6,886 nucleotides of DNA from CAYGKP01 sp964350605 (GTDB lineage Bacteria > Bacteroidota > Bacteroidia > Cytophagales > JAAEPT01): assembly GCA_964350605.1 (NCBI GenBank), contig CAYGKP010000139.1, positions 1 through 6,886 of the forward strand, read 5' to 3'. Both the position numbers and the translations under genes were made by a program. Of the stretch, positions 1 through 6,779 are shown one piece after another (position 1 is the stretch's first letter; every line of letters starts with the position of its first letter). The notes under the pieces are model-generated. The model was not told the origin of the DNA, did no database searches, and was given only the letters and a program-made list of their open reading frames with translations.

Positions 1-791
1 ATGCGAAGCTGTTGGTGGGGTTGCAACACTTTGTTCACGAAGTAGTCGGTCCCCACGATCACGCCGGACACCGCGCCCATCACGCCCACCAACTGGAAGA
101 TGTTCTTGCGCCGCTTGCGCATGAGCAGGAACACCACGAGCCCCACCACGCCAATCAAGATGAACAGGACTAGATGTGAGACCGTCAAGCTGAGCAAAAA
201 GAGCAGCACCCCCAGGATGGCGAAGAGCGGCAAATACGCGGGAAGCCCGCGAACGTAGAGTACCACAATGAACGCTGCGAACACCAACGCCGACCCTGCA
301 TCCGGTTGGGCCACAATGAGTATTGGCGGTGCCGCGATCAGCCCGACAACCAAAAGTGTCTGGAGGTTCAACCCGAAGCGCACGTTCACCCGGCTGAGGA
401 AATGGGCCACTGCCAAGACGGTGCCCAACTTGGCAAATTCCGAGGGTTGGAATCGGGCCGAACCAATCTGGAACCAGGAGCGCGCACCATTCACCTCCAC
501 CCCAAAAAGAAGCACACCGATCAGCATCGCAGTGGTGATGCCATAGAAGATGTAGGCGCCCTGCTCGAACACGCGTGATTCAAGGAACAGCACGATAACC
601 ACCAGCCCCAACGCAGCCAAAACCCAACGGAATTGGATGCCCGCTTTGTTGTCACCCGAAAACGGATCGGTGATCACGTCGGGCGGCGAGATGGCCGCCC
701 AAATGTTCAGCCAACCGAACAACACCAAGGCACCAAACAGCCCCACGGCGATCCAGTCCAAGTTGCCGAGTACCGAGTCGCGCTGCCTCAT
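1..791 (-). CDS. rodA: RodA, SEDS-family peptidoglycan glycosyltransferase (3' end missing)
   Basis: RodA polymerises lipid II into glycan strands in the inner membrane, working with PBP2 (the adjacent upstream gene) in the elongasome. The ATG is at 791-789 and 263 codons are readable before the window edge, with no internal stop. Visible SEDS features are a series of hydrophobic segments (about 13-33, 54-70, 81-97, 145-161, 165-181, 186-202 and 206-224), the loop motif NGARSWFQIG then RFQPSEFAK at about 101-121, QPDAGSALV at 162-170, and LQPHQQLR at 256-263, just where RodA proteins read PHQ..RI. The catalytic aspartate lies in a later extracellular loop and is outside the window. The spacing fits the Bacteroidota RodA type. 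The start codon overlaps the mrdA stop by 4 bases, so translation is probably coupled. The family call is secure; the truncation is only the window edge, not a broken gene. Confidence 0.96.
   Translation of the reverse strand, partial: MRQRDSVLGNLDWIAVGLFGALVLFGWLNIWAAISPPDVITDPFSGDNKAGIQFRWVLAALGLVVIVLFLESRVFEQGAYIFYGITTAMLIGVLLFGVEVNGARSWFQIGSARFQPSEFAKLGTVLAVAHFLSRVNVRFGLNLQTLLVVGLIAAPPILIVAQPDAGSALVFAAFIVVLYVRGLPAYLPLFAILGVLLFLLSLTVSHLVLFILIGVVGLVVFLLMRKRRKNIFQLVGVMGAVSGVIVGTDYFVNKVLQPHQQLR
788..791 (-). other. ATGA stop/start overlap between mrdA and rodA
   Basis: On the minus strand the rodA ATG (791-789) and the mrdA TGA (790-788) share bases in the tetranucleotide ATGA. This arrangement is typical of translational coupling by termination and re-initiation, and would link production of the transpeptidase and its partner glycosyltransferase. 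No Shine-Dalgarno-like purine tract precedes the ATG. The overlap is read directly from the sequence; the coupling is inferred. Confidence 0.85.
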
Positions 792-2629
792 CGTTCGCTG
801 CGGAGTTTCGAAAACCGGGCCTCACTGATTTGCAACGCCTGAGCCGCCCGTTGGGGCGAAAGGGCACCCTTCAAATACCTTTCGACCACCAGACCAGCCA
901 TCGGAGCCGCCCACTGGCTGCCGTACCCCGCATTCTCGATGAACACGGCGATGGCGATTTTTGGGTTGTCGCGCGGCGCAAAGCCAATGAACACCGAGTG
1001 GTTCTTGTAGAGGTACTGATCGCCGCGACGCGGGCCGTTCTGCACCGTCCCGGTTTTCCCGCACATGGAAATGCCCTCGATCTGGGCCGAGCGGGCCGTA
1101 CCCGCTAGGACCACCAGCTCCATGCCTTCGACGACGGGCTCGAAATGGCGGCCCTCCACACCTACTGAAATCTTCTCACGGAACTCAGGCAGTGGCCCCC
1201 GGTCGCCCACCGAACTGATCAAGTGGGGACGAATGTAATAGCCCCGGTTCGCAATGATGGCCGCTTCGTTCGCCAGTTGAAGGGGCGTAAGTACGATCTC
1301 CCCCTGGCCAATGCCGAGCGAGAAAATCGATTCGGCGTTCCAGCCGCCGGGGAACTTCGGGTCGTAGCTCTCGGCGGTTGGGATGTTGCCAGTCGCCTCT
1401 TGCGGCAGGTCCGAACCCAGGCGTTTGCCCAGGCCAAACTTCATGACCGCCTCGCGCCAGCGCTTGAAGCCATAACGGCTGTCTTCGCGCCAATCCTTCT
1501 TCACTTGCTGCTGGACGGTGCGGATGAAACACCGCGCGAAGTAGCCGTTCGACGAGCGTTGAATCGCTGTGACCAGCGAGCCGCCCCCGCCGTGGTCTTC
1601 GACAATCCCACCGCCGCTCAAGGCCATGTCTGGCGTAATGACCCCGTCTTGCAAGGCGACCAACCCCACGATCGGTTTGAAGGTCGAGCCCGGCGAGTGA
1701 AAGCTCATCGTGGCGCGGTCCAGGAGCACACGGTCCTTGATCAGTTGGCCATAATTCTGGGCGAATTCTCGGCCAGTGGTCAAGAGGTTGGGGTCGAAAT
1801 TTGGAGCCGAGGCAATGGTCAGAATCTCACCCGTTGCAGGTTCGATGGCGACAATCGAGCCCTTCTTGCCTTCCAGCAATGACTCGGCGAATCGCTGCAG
1901 TTCGATGTCCACCGAACAGGTGAGCGGCTCGCCCGCCGCCGAGGTCGAATCGAGCTTTCCGTCGTTGAACGAGCCTTGCTCGACCCCCCGCACGTTGACC
2001 ATCACGTACTTCACCCCCCGACGACCACGCAGGTACGGCTCGTAATATTTCTCGATCCCGCTCTTGCCGACCAGATCGCCCCGGCGGTAATACCTCGTGC
2101 TGTCGCGGTCCATTTCCTCGGGGCTTACCTCGGCGATGTAGCCCAGGGCATGGGCCATCAGCGTGTCCGGGTAGGCGCGGGCAATGCGGGCCTGGAAGTT
2201 GAAGCCCGGGTAGTTGAACACATCGCGGATGCGGTGGTATTCTTCCGACGACATCTGGCGCAGGAACTGCTGGGGCTTGACGGGTGAGTACCCGGCATTT
2301 TTCGCCGTGTCGGTGATCTCGGCCATTTTGGCCAGGAACTCTTCACGGCTGAGGCCCAACAGGCGGCAAAACCGAACCGTATCGGCGATCTCCATCTCGC
2401 GGGTGGTCACCTCCAAATCGAAGGTCGGGATGTTGACCACCAGCCACTTGCCATTGCGGTCTTTGATGTGCCCCCGGTAGGGGTAAAGCGGCACCCGGCG
2501 AATGGTATTGTTTTCGGCGGCCAGCTTGTAGCGCGCATCGACGACTTGAAGCGCAAAAAGCTGGATGACAAACACCAACCCCACGGCGATGATCGTGCCT
2601 CGGACAATTTGGGGGCGTTCGAACTTCAT
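788..2629 (-). CDS. mrdA: Penicillin-binding protein 2, elongation transpeptidase (MrdA)
   Basis: This class B PBP of 613 residues cross-links side-wall peptidoglycan as RodA's partner. It has one N-terminal membrane anchor (about 11-30), a pedestal/dimerisation region (about 40-235, including YRGHIKDRNG at 51-60 and LVGKSGIEKYYE at 186-197), and a C-terminal transpeptidase domain (about 255-585). All three active-site motifs are present: SPGSTFKP, with nucleophile Ser315 and Lys318; SSN at 359-361; and KTGT at 525-528. The stretch SLGIGQGEIVLTPLQLAN (437-454) is characteristic of the family. The segment before SSN (about 337-358) is short and glycine-rich (SGGG, HGGGG); Bacteroidota PBP2s as I recall them usually have a longer Cys/His-containing loop and SCN here. 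The gene starts 16 bases after the mreD stop and overlaps rodA by 4 bases. PBP2 rather than PBP3/FtsI is supported by the neighbours and by the absence of PASTA repeats. Confidence 0.97.
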   Translation of the reverse strand: MKFERPQIVRGTIIAVGLVFVIQLFALQVVDARYKLAAENNTIRRVPLYPYRGHIKDRNGKWLVVNIPTFDLEVTTREMEIADTVRFCRLLGLSREEFLAKMAEITDTAKNAGYSPVKPQQFLRQMSSEEYHRIRDVFNYPGFNFQARIARAYPDTLMAHALGYIAEVSPEEMDRDSTRYYRRGDLVGKSGIEKYYEPYLRGRRGVKYVMVNVRGVEQGSFNDGKLDSTSAAGEPLTCSVDIELQRFAESLLEGKKGSIVAIEPATGEILTIASAPNFDPNLLTTGREFAQNYGQLIKDRVLLDRATMSFHSPGSTFKPIVGLVALQDGVITPDMALSGGGIVEDHGGGGSLVTAIQRSSNGYFARCFIRTVQQQVKKDWREDSRYGFKRWREAVMKFGLGKRLGSDLPQEATGNIPTAESYDPKFPGGWNAESIFSLGIGQGEIVLTPLQLANEAAIIANRGYYIRPHLISSVGDRGPLPEFREKISVGVEGRHFEPVVEGMELVVLAGTARSAQIEGISMCGKTGTVQNGPRRGDQYLYKNHSVFIGFAPRDNPKIAIAVFIENAGYGSQWAAPMAGLVVERYLKGALSPQRAAQALQISEARFSKLRSER

Positions 2630-2645
2630 CTTAACTCAGGGGGCC

Positions 2646-3173
2646 TTAGGCCGTCCGCCGACGGCGACCTCGGTAGATCAAAATCTGGATGATCACGAGC
2701 AGACTTAAGGTAAACAACGAACTGAACAATAGCTTGAGCAGCGTCCAATGGAAATGGACGAGCCCTCCGGCCTCGACCACAAAGAGGACCAAATGGTGAA
2801 GCAGCACGAGCACCCCCGCCTCGACCACAAAGCGGTTGAATCCTACCTCGCGTACCAGTAAGAACGAGGTGCTCTCGCCCCCCGGCTCGGCCAATTGAAA
2901 CCGGCGGTCAAGCGACGGCTTCGCAAAAGTCAAAGCCACGCAGGCCGCCGTGTGGACACCCGGCGAATTGTAGAAGCCATCGAGGATCAGGCCCGTCGCA
3001 AAGCCGATCAGTTGCAACAGCCAGGGCGAGGCGAAAATGGGTAGACCCAAGAGGAAGCCCACGTAGGCAAAGCCAAAGCCGACCCCCCAGAGGTTCAGGT
3101 TCTTGAGCACCAGCACCTGCAACGTCACATGGAAGACGAAGGCCAACAGTTGGTAAAGGATTCCGCGCAGCAT
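2646..3173 (-). CDS. mreD: Rod shape-determining protein MreD
   Basis: MreD is a small integral membrane subunit of the elongasome that binds MreC and helps recruit or regulate RodA and PBP2. The 175-residue product is very hydrophobic, with about five membrane segments (roughly 5-24, 29-46, 50-66, 115-135 and 143-167). It ends in a basic tail, YRGRRRRTA, expected to face the cytoplasm. The best recognition motif is GLILDGFYNSPGVHTAA at 61-77, the GL..D.f....G.H.a pattern of Bacteroidota MreD, followed by FAKP at 83-86. The length is typical. It starts three bases after the mreC stop and ends 16 bases before mrdA. MreD is weakly conserved in sequence, so the call rests on this motif, the membrane profile and its position between mreC and mrdA. 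Confidence 0.93.
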   Translation of the reverse strand: MLRGILYQLLAFVFHVTLQVLVLKNLNLWGVGFGFAYVGFLLGLPIFASPWLLQLIGFATGLILDGFYNSPGVHTAACVALTFAKPSLDRRFQLAEPGGESTSFLLVREVGFNRFVVEAGVLVLLHHLVLFVVEAGGLVHFHWTLLKLLFSSLFTLSLLVIIQILIYRGRRRRTA

Positions 3174-3176
3174 GGG

Positions 3177-4022
3177 CTAGGGCTGGTCCGAGCCTTGGTC
3201 TTGGGTGAGGGCTTCGAGGGCTTGCTGAGGCCCACGGTTTTTGTTCTCGATCACGTAGAGGTGGTCAATGGTGACAAACTCGGTGAAGTACCGAAGGTCG
3301 ATTTCATAGAACGTCTCGTGGCCGAGTAGTTCGGCGCGCACCACTTGGCCCACCGGAATGCCGGGGGGAAACAGCGCATTGTAGCCCGAAGTCACCAGGG
3401 TATCCCCCTTCTTTACGCTCAGGTGGCGGGGCACAAAGTCCACTTCGCCGCTTCGCACACCATGCCCTGTCCAACGCACCGCGCCGACCACACCATTGCG
3501 CCGCACTTCGCTTGACACCACCACGTCGGGGTGCAGCAAGGTGGAAATCGTTGCGTAGTGTTTGCTGGCATTCTGAACACGGCCCACCACGCCCCGGTCG
3601 CCGATCACGGCCATGCCTGGGCGTACGCCATCGCCCCAGCCTTTGTCGATGGTCAAATAGTTGCGGTCGCGGTGCAAAGCCTTGCCGACCACGCGGGCAG
3701 GGACCACATTGTAGGAGGAATCAAGCGGCGAGCCGAGTTGGGTAATTTCCAGGTCGAGGGCTTGTTTCTCGAGGTTCGCCAGGCGCTGGCGAAGCACCGC
3801 ATTCTCACGCAGCAAAACCTCATTCTGTTCCTCCAGCGAGAAGTAGCTACTGATCTGCGAGCCAGTGGCTTCCACCCCAGCCACTAAGCGGTCTGAGGCG
3901 TTCAAAAACGCCGCGTTGTGGTAGCGACGGCTGCTCACCACCATGGCGAGGGCCGCTACCTCCAAGGCCACAAACAACAGGATGTTGCGGCTGCGGACAA
4001 GAAATTGGAACAGCCTGCGCAT
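3177..4022 (-). CDS. mreC: Rod shape-determining protein MreC
   Basis: MreC is a bitopic membrane protein that forms a periplasmic scaffold and activates PBP2 in the elongasome. The 281-residue product has a basic N-terminus (MRRLFQFLVRSRN), one membrane segment at about 14-30, a coiled coil at about 62-93 rich in Glu, Asn and Leu (EEQNEVLLRENAVLRQRL), and then the two beta-barrel subdomains. Conserved stretches are NYLTIDKGWGDGVRPGMAVI (121-140), RGVVGRV (143-149) and DTLVTSGYNALFPPGIPVGQ (207-226). The last 20 or so residues are polar and probably disordered. Seven bases separate it from mreB and three from mreD, in the canonical order. The ATG at 4022 is supported because it places the basic residues directly before the membrane anchor. 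Confidence 0.97.
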   Translation of the reverse strand: MRRLFQFLVRSRNILLFVALEVAALAMVVSSRRYHNAAFLNASDRLVAGVEATGSQISSYFSLEEQNEVLLRENAVLRQRLANLEKQALDLEITQLGSPLDSSYNVVPARVVGKALHRDRNYLTIDKGWGDGVRPGMAVIGDRGVVGRVQNASKHYATISTLLHPDVVVSSEVRRNGVVGAVRWTGHGVRSGEVDFVPRHLSVKKGDTLVTSGYNALFPPGIPVGQVVRAELLGHETFYEIDLRYFTEFVTIDHLYVIENKNRGPQQALEALTQDQGSDQP

Positions 4023-4029
4023 CCGAAGG

Positions 4030-5055
4030 CTAGGTCATCAGCACCGCCTTGTAGGCCTTCAGGTTCTTGAGGGCCATGCCCGTGCCGCGCACAACGGCGC
4101 GCAAGGGATCCTCGGCTACGTGAACCTGGAGTTTGGTCTTCAGGGAAAGGCGGCGTGCCAACCCGCGAAGCAAGGCCCCACCACCAGTCAGGTGGATGCC
4201 GTTGTCGTAGATATCGGCCGAAAGCTCCGGCGGGGCGATTTCGAGCGCCTTGAGCACCGCTTCCTCGATCTTCGAGATCGATTTGTCGAGGGCAAAGGCC
4301 ACCTCAGAATAGGAGAGCTTGACAACTTTCGGAATCCCGGTCATCAAATCGCGACCCCGAATTTCGTAGTCGTCCGGTCCGTTGTCCAATTCGGTCATGG
4401 CCGAACCAACTTCGATTTTTACTTTCTCGGCCGAACGCTCGCCAATCAACAGGTTGTGCTGGCGGCGCATGTAGTCCAGGATGTCGCGGTTGAACACGTC
4501 ACCCGCCACGCGGATCGACTGCTCACAGACGATGCCCGACAGTGCGATGACCGCGATCTCGGTGGTACCCCCTCCGATGTCGACGACCATCGAACCGATG
4601 GGCCGCTCGATGTCGATGCCCAGGCCAATGGCCGCGGCAATCGGCTCGTGGATCATGTAGACGTCGCGGGCCCCGGCGTGTTGCGCGGAGTCGCGAACGG
4701 CGCGTTTCTCTACCTCGGTGATGCCCGAGGGAATGCAAATCACCATCCGGTGCGAGGAAGCGAACATGCGCTTCTTGTCGTCCATCATGCGGATCATCCC
4801 GCGAATCATCTGCTCGGCGGCGTGGAAGTCGGCGATCACCCCGTCTTTCAGCGGGCGGATGGTCTTGATGTTTTCGTGCGTCTTCTCGTGCATCTGCATC
4901 GCATCACGACCGATGGCGAGCACCTTGCCGGTCAGTTTGTCGATGGCCACGATGGAAGGTTCGTCAACGACGATTCGCTCCTTGGTAATGATCAGCGTAT
5001 TGGCTGTACCCAGGTCGATGGCGATGTCGTTGGTAAAGAAGTCGAAGAGGCCCAT
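4030..5055 (-). CDS. mreB: Actin-like rod shape-determining protein MreB
   Basis: MreB is a bacterial actin that assembles membrane-bound antiparallel filaments using ATP and orients the elongasome around the cell. The 341-residue product is of normal length. It begins MGLFDFF, a short hydrophobic N-terminus that may aid membrane contact. Nucleotide-binding motifs are all present: phosphate-1 IDLGTANT (13-20), connect-1 region CIPSGITEVEKRAV (107-120), HEPIAAAIG with the catalytic-site Glu137, phosphate-2 VDIGGGTTE (158-166) and the adenosine motif LTGGGALLRG (289-298). VAEDPLRAVVRGTG (313-326) matches the conserved C-terminal stretch. The wording throughout resembles Bacteroidota MreB. It follows purH by 66 bases and opens the tight mreBCD-mrdA-rodA run, so it may be read from the purH promoter, from its own promoter, or both. 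Confidence 0.98.
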   Translation of the reverse strand: MGLFDFFTNDIAIDLGTANTLIITKERIVVDEPSIVAIDKLTGKVLAIGRDAMQMHEKTHENIKTIRPLKDGVIADFHAAEQMIRGMIRMMDDKKRMFASSHRMVICIPSGITEVEKRAVRDSAQHAGARDVYMIHEPIAAAIGLGIDIERPIGSMVVDIGGGTTEIAVIALSGIVCEQSIRVAGDVFNRDILDYMRRQHNLLIGERSAEKVKIEVGSAMTELDNGPDDYEIRGRDLMTGIPKVVKLSYSEVAFALDKSISKIEEAVLKALEIAPPELSADIYDNGIHLTGGGALLRGLARRLSLKTKLQVHVAEDPLRAVVRGTGMALKNLKAYKAVLMT

Positions 5056-5121
5056 TTGGTGCTGCGGACGTAAAGGCGAATGTGAAGTTACAGAAATGTT
5101 AGCCCCGTGCCAGGGGAAAAC
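5056..5121 (-). other. purH-mreB spacer with a small hairpin
   Basis: This is the only gap of any size inside the operon. Just after the purH stop is a 4-bp GC hairpin, CCCC-TGGCAC-GGGG (5103-5116), with no T-tract after it, so it is not a convincing terminator. Further on, the minus strand reads TAACTTCA, a poor match to the TAnnTTTG -7 element, and there is no TTG at the usual distance upstream. I see no Shine-Dalgarno sequence before the mreB ATG. An internal mreB promoter here is possible but not shown. Confidence 0.35.
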
Positions 5122-6648
5122 TTAATGGTAGAAGTGGCGCAGGCCCGTGGTGACCATCGCGAGGCCCGCCGCGTTAGCGGCTTCAACCGATTCGCTGTCG
5201 CGCATCGAGCCCCCTGGCTGCAAAATAGCGGCGATCCCGGCCTCAGCAGCGATCTGGACGCAGTCGGGAAACGGGAAGAAGGCATCGGAAGCCAGCACCG
5301 CACCTTTCAACTCAAAGTTGAAATGTTTGGCTTTGGCGATGGCTTGCTCGAGCGAATCGACCCGCGAGGTCTGGCCAACACCGCAAGAGAGCAGTTGGCC
5401 GTTGTTCGCAAGCACGATGGCGTTGCTCTTGGTGTGCTTGCAAACCTTGGTGGCGAACAGCAGAGCCTCGGTTTGTTCCTTGGTGGGGGCCAGCTTGGTG
5501 ACGGTGGTGAAGTCCTCGGCTTTTTCGGTCTTCAGGTCGCGCTCCTGAACCAAGTAGCCGTGCAGGGCCGTCTTGATCGAAAGGGCAGGGAACTTGACCG
5601 GCTTGCGCTTCAGGAGGATGCGGTTCTTTTTCTGCTGAAGAACCGTCAGGGCATCGGCATCGAAGTCCGGGGCGATGAGCACCTCGAAGAATAGCTCATG
5701 CAGCTTTTCAGCGGCGGCTTTATCGACCGTCTTGTTGGTGACAATCACGCCGCCGAAGGCGGAAACGGGGTCGGCGGCCAGGGCCTTTTCGTAGGCTTCC
5801 AAGACGGTCGATCCGAGGGCCAGACCGCAAGCATTATTGTGCTTAAGGATCGCGACGCAGGTCTCGTCCTTAAACTCGTCGATGAAGCGAAGGGCCGCTT
5901 CGACGTCCACCAAGTTGTTGTAGCTCAGTTCCTTGCCGTGCAGTTTCTCGAACAGCTTATCAAGATCGCCGAAGAACCAGCCCTTCTGGTGGGGGTTCTC
6001 GCCGTAGCGAAGCGGGGTGGAAGACGCGCTGCTGACTTTCAATCGGTCGAGCCCCACCTCGCGGTTGAGGTAGGAGAAAATCGCGCCGTCGTAGTGCGAC
6101 GATACATCGAAGGCATGAGCGGCGAGCAAGCGACGGTCTTCGATGTCGGTGGCTGCGCCTTTTTCTTTCAGGATGTCGGCGAGCAGGCCGTATTGGGCTT
6201 GGCTGGCGACGATAGTAACATCCTCGAAGTTCTTGGCCGCGCCACGAATGAGGGCGATGCCGCCGATGTCGATCTTCTCGATCAGTTCTTCCTCAGTGCC
6301 TCCGGCTGCGAGGGTTGCTTCAAAGGGATAGAGATCAACGATCACCAGGTCGATGGGCGGGATGCCGTATTCCTTGGCTTCCTTTTGGTCCGAGGGGTTG
6401 TCGCGCCGTTGCAGGATTCCGCCGTGGACTTTGGGGTGTAGCGTCTTGACCCGTCCGCCGAAGATGGAGGGGTAGCCCGTTTGGTCCTCGACGGGGACGA
6501 CTTTGGCGCCTTGCTCTTGGAGGTAGCGCTGGGTGCCGCCTGTGGAGTAGAAGGTGACCCCCTGGGCTTTGAGGGTTTCAATGATGGGAACCAGGCCCTC
6601 CTTGTGGTAAACGGAGACCAGGGCCGTGCGGATCGGCTTGCGAGACAT
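5122..6648 (-). CDS. purH: Bifunctional AICAR transformylase / IMP cyclohydrolase (PurH)
   Basis: PurH performs the last two steps of de novo purine synthesis in the cytosol: it formylates AICAR with 10-formyl-tetrahydrofolate to FAICAR, then cyclises this to IMP. The 508-residue product has the N-terminal cyclohydrolase domain (about 5-190; STGGT at 35-39, GGRVKTLHP at 64-72, IDIGGIALIRGAAKN at 126-140). The C-terminal transformylase domain contains RYGENPHQ (214-221), the catalytic Lys269-His270 in LKHNNACG, DPVSAFGG (293-300), CGVGQTSRVDS (422-432), SDAFFPFPD (454-462) and ILQPGGSMRD (475-484). NNACG in place of the proteobacterial ANPCG fits Bacteroidota enzymes. A longer ORF could begin at 6702, but those 18 extra codons are not PurH-like and contain the predicted promoter, so the ATG at 6648 (MSRKPIRTALVSVYHKEG) is chosen. 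Confidence 0.98.
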   Translation of the reverse strand: MSRKPIRTALVSVYHKEGLVPIIETLKAQGVTFYSTGGTQRYLQEQGAKVVPVEDQTGYPSIFGGRVKTLHPKVHGGILQRRDNPSDQKEAKEYGIPPIDLVIVDLYPFEATLAAGGTEEELIEKIDIGGIALIRGAAKNFEDVTIVASQAQYGLLADILKEKGAATDIEDRRLLAAHAFDVSSHYDGAIFSYLNREVGLDRLKVSSASSTPLRYGENPHQKGWFFGDLDKLFEKLHGKELSYNNLVDVEAALRFIDEFKDETCVAILKHNNACGLALGSTVLEAYEKALAADPVSAFGGVIVTNKTVDKAAAEKLHELFFEVLIAPDFDADALTVLQQKKNRILLKRKPVKFPALSIKTALHGYLVQERDLKTEKAEDFTTVTKLAPTKEQTEALLFATKVCKHTKSNAIVLANNGQLLSCGVGQTSRVDSLEQAIAKAKHFNFELKGAVLASDAFFPFPDCVQIAAEAGIAAILQPGGSMRDSESVEAANAAGLAMVTTGLRHFYH

Positions 6649-6669
6649 CGGTAGCGGTTGGGGAAGGCG

Positions 6670-6677
6670 CAAAAGTA
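6670..6677 (-). promoter_or_regulatory. Bacteroidota-type -7 promoter element upstream of purH
   Basis: The minus strand reads TACTTTTG followed by CGCC, an exact match to the Bacteroidota -7 consensus TAnnTTTG. It lies 21 bases upstream of the purH ATG at 6648. Transcription would begin a few bases after the element, giving a leader of about 15 bases. An A5 run lies just upstream (6682-6686). I see no TTG -33 element 17-23 bases upstream, so either the partner element is degenerate or the promoter relies on the -7 box. It is the only good promoter candidate I found in an intergenic region, and probably drives purH and the downstream mre genes. Confidence 0.72.
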
Positions 6678-6708
6678 GGGATTTTTGGGGCCCGCGCCGC
6701 ACTAAATT

Positions 6709-6745
6709 CCCTGTTGGTTCCCACCAGGGTGCCGGGCACAGCCCG
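6709..6745. repeat. Two adjacent inverted repeats between the recJ-like tail and purH
   Basis: The first dyad pairs CCCTGTTGG (6709-6717) with CCACCAGGG (6721-6729) around a TTC loop, with 8 of 9 positions complementary. The second pairs CGGGC (6733-6737) with GCCCG (6741-6745) around ACA. An alternative overlapping dyad, GTGCC-G-GGCAC, spans 6729-6739. None is followed by a T-tract on either strand. They could be transcript-end structures, a regulator site upstream of the purH promoter, or part of a dispersed palindromic repeat; the sequence alone does not decide. Confidence 0.6.
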
Positions 6746-6761
6746 CCCAGTCGGCTCGTCT

Positions 6762-6778
6762 CCCCGCCTTCGGCGGGG
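6762..6778 (-). terminator. GC-rich hairpin directly after the recJ-like stop codon
   Basis: On the minus strand CCCCGCC-GAA-GGCGGGG forms a perfect 7-bp all-GC stem with a three-base loop. It begins one base after the TAG stop of the upstream gene, which is where a 3'-end structure would sit. There is no T-run after it (GAGACGAG follows), so it is not a standard intrinsic terminator. It may stabilise the mRNA end or be part of a palindromic repeat. Confidence 0.45.
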
Positions 6779-6779
6779 C

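Noticed and set aside
1223..1882. 219-codon open frame on the plus strand opposite mrdA
   Set aside because: It lies wholly inside the transpeptidase domain coding region on the other strand and has no recognisable protein features.
3943..5073. 376-codon open frame on the plus strand opposite mreB
   Set aside because: It mirrors mreB almost exactly and its peptide is rich in Arg, His, Asp and Gly with no recognisable domain. Such antisense frames arise from biased third positions in GC-rich genes.
5103..5116. Possible terminator between purH and mreB
   Set aside because: The stem is only 4 bp and no T-tract follows on the minus strand. The A-run lies on the wrong side for termination in the direction of transcription.
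5056..5121. Purine riboswitch or other structured leader ahead of mreB
   Set aside because: At 66 bases the spacer is too short for the purine aptamer plus a switching platform, and no conserved riboswitch core is visible.
5698..6441. 247-codon open frame on the plus strand opposite purH
   Set aside because: It is a shadow of a strongly conserved gene, with no family motif and no promoter or start context of its own.
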